Origin: G963667675 sp963667675
Lineage (GTDB): Bacteria; Chloroflexota; Dehalococcoidia; Lucifugimonadales; UBA3495
Direction: 5' to 3'
Assembly: GCA_963667675.1 (NCBI GenBank)
Contig: OY763929.1
Location: 744,001 to 808,000, forward strand
DNA length: 64,000 bases
The notes beneath the pieces were generated by a model. That model did not search any database, was not told the DNA's origin, and worked only from the letters and a program-made list of their open reading frames with translations. Position 1 is the first letter of the stretch. Each line of letters opens with the position of its first letter. Of this stretch, positions 63,025 to 64,000 are shown one piece after another. The translations under genes and the position numbers were made by a program.

Positions 63025-63906
63025 ATGTCCACCACTCCTTCAGCCAGCGGAAAAACGCCGTCTTCCACCACGTTGGCCCTGGCGGGCGGGCGGGAGTTGG
63101 CCTGGGGCCGGCGCACCTACGTGATGGGGATAATCAACGTCACGCCTGACTCCTTCTCCGGCGACGGCCTAGCCTACGACATACCCGCCATCGTGGAGCG
63201 CGCCAAGGCAATGGAAGCAGCCGGGGCGGACATCCTGGACATCGGCGCAGAGTCCACCCGCCCCGGCTCAGAGGCTGTGCCGGCGGAGGAGGAGTTGCGG
63301 CGGCTGTTGCCGGCGTTGGAGGCGGCCTCCTCCAACGTCGGGATTCCCATCAGCGTCGATACCTACAAGGCAGAAGTAGCCCGCCGGGCGGTCTCACACG
63401 GCGCGGCGATAATCAACGACGTGTGGGGCTTGAAAGCCGACCCTGAAATGGCCCAGGCCGCCGCCGAGACGGGCGCGGCGTTGATACTCATGCACAACCA
63501 AGACGGTCGCAGCTACGGGGACTTGCTGGGCGAGGTGTCGGGGAGCCTCGCCGGAAGCGCTGACGCAGCCCAAGCGGCCGGCGTCGCCAGCGACCAAATC
63601 ATCCTGGACCCCGGCATCGGATTCGGCAAGACGGCGGACCACAACCTGGAAATCCTGGGCCGGTTGAGGGAATTCAAGGCCATGGGCTATCCGTTGCTGG
63701 TAGGCGCGTCCCGCAAGTCGACAATCGGCCTGGTGCTGGACCTGCCCGTCTACCAGCGGCTGGAGGGCACCGCCGCCGCGGTTGCCCTGGCAATCCAGGG
63801 GGGCGCCGACATGGTGCGGGTGCACGACGTCAAGGAGATGGCGAGGGTTTGCCGCATGAGCGACGCCGTAGTCCGCGGCTGGAGGCCCGAGGGTTGGACG
63901 GGGTAA
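63025..63906 (+). CDS. folP: Dihydropteroate synthase
   Basis: A 293-residue TIM-barrel protein. VMGIINVTPDSFSGDGLA is signature 1, DIGAESTRPGSEAV signature 2, and LDPGIGFGKTADHN and GASRKSTIG complete the pterin and phosphate sites. It joins dihydropterin pyrophosphate and p-aminobenzoate in folate synthesis. The N-terminus to about residue 24 is a Ser/Thr-rich extension. ATG 63025 is the most plausible start; no strong ribosome-binding site is seen. folK overlaps its end. Confidence 0.95.
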   Translation: MSTTPSASGKTPSSTTLALAGGRELAWGRRTYVMGIINVTPDSFSGDGLAYDIPAIVERAKAMEAAGADILDIGAESTRPGSEAVPAEEELRRLLPALEAASSNVGIPISVDTYKAEVARRAVSHGAAIINDVWGLKADPEMAQAAAETGAALILMHNQDGRSYGDLLGEVSGSLAGSADAAQAAGVASDQIILDPGIGFGKTADHNLEILGRLREFKAMGYPLLVGASRKSTIGLVLDLPVYQRLEGTAAAVALAIQGGADMVRVHDVKEMARVCRMSDAVVRGWRPEGWTG

Positions 63907-64000
63907 CGGTCTTCCTGGGGCTGGGCTCCAACCTGGGACGCCGGGAGGACAACCTGGCGCGGGCCATTCGCTTGCTGGCTTCCCCAACTGGACTCGATTG
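63894..64000 (+). CDS. folK: HPPK (folate pyrophosphokinase), partial at window edge
   Basis: From TTG 63894, overlapping the folP stop by 13 bp, the frame reads VTVFLGLGSNLGRREDNLAR and continues past the edge. GLGSNLG is the conserved N-terminal motif of 6-hydroxymethyl-dihydropterin pyrophosphokinase, the step before FolP. Overlap with folP means coupled expression. The start is inferred; 35 residues are visible. Confidence 0.85.
   Translation, partial: MDGVTVFLGLGSNLGRREDNLARAIRLLASPTGLD

Overview
This 64 kb window is high-GC bacterial chromosome with dense, mostly single-copy metabolic and translation genes. Gene content suggests a Chloroflexota bacterium, perhaps Dehalococcoidia/SAR202-like: fused AccD-AccA, branched-chain amino acid genes with a T-box leader, a class I KARI, a 4Fe-4S APS reductase, and a secreted plant-type LRR lipoprotein. 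This placement is an inference; no rRNA or tRNA gene was seen to anchor it.

Layout. 0-3.8 kb: ilvB(partial)-ilvN-ilvC-leuA, for valine/isoleucine/leucine synthesis. 4-11.3 kb: an MBL exonuclease, a peroxiredoxin with in-frame TGA exactly at the peroxidatic cysteine (a probable selenoprotein with a SECIS-like hairpin), GreA fused to a recombinase-like N-terminal domain, a quinone oxidoreductase, an RND exporter interrupted by TAA, and a DinB-like protein. 11.2-15.0 kb: a lower-GC island with a GrpE-like protein and a divergent Hsp70, bounded by copies of a quinone-oxidoreductase 3' end. 15-25.4 kb: housekeeping genes (SufT-like, Mrp, AccDA, TilS, TlyC, TsaD). 25.4-33.6 kb: a sparse, lower-GC accessory zone with two copies of a retropepsin/DUF5678-like pair, a DUF3326 plus NspC-like decarboxylase pair, and gene remnants. 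33.6-41 kb: a T-box-controlled second ilvB, fumC, and a cysHDN sulfate-assimilation operon preceded by a consensus promoter, a Cys-rich leader peptide and an attenuator. 42.4-44.4 kb: an AbiE-like toxin-antitoxin pair. 45-54.8 kb: MtaB, GlnS, GltX, RluD-family synthase, LspA and LtaE. 54.8-59.5 kb: a 1533-residue LRR lipoprotein inserted between the ltaE 3' end and a second, 88% identical copy of that 3' end. 59.5-64 kb: RarA, a carboxyltransferase subunit, FolP and the start of FolK.

Two patterns run across the window. Cargo genes lie between duplicated 3' ends of neighbouring enzyme genes at two separate places, with no recombinase in view. The plus strand is C-rich up to about 25 kb and G-rich after about 34 kb, whichever strand the genes lie on, so a strand-bias switch falls inside the accessory zone. 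A palindromic repeat family is scattered through the intergenic spaces.
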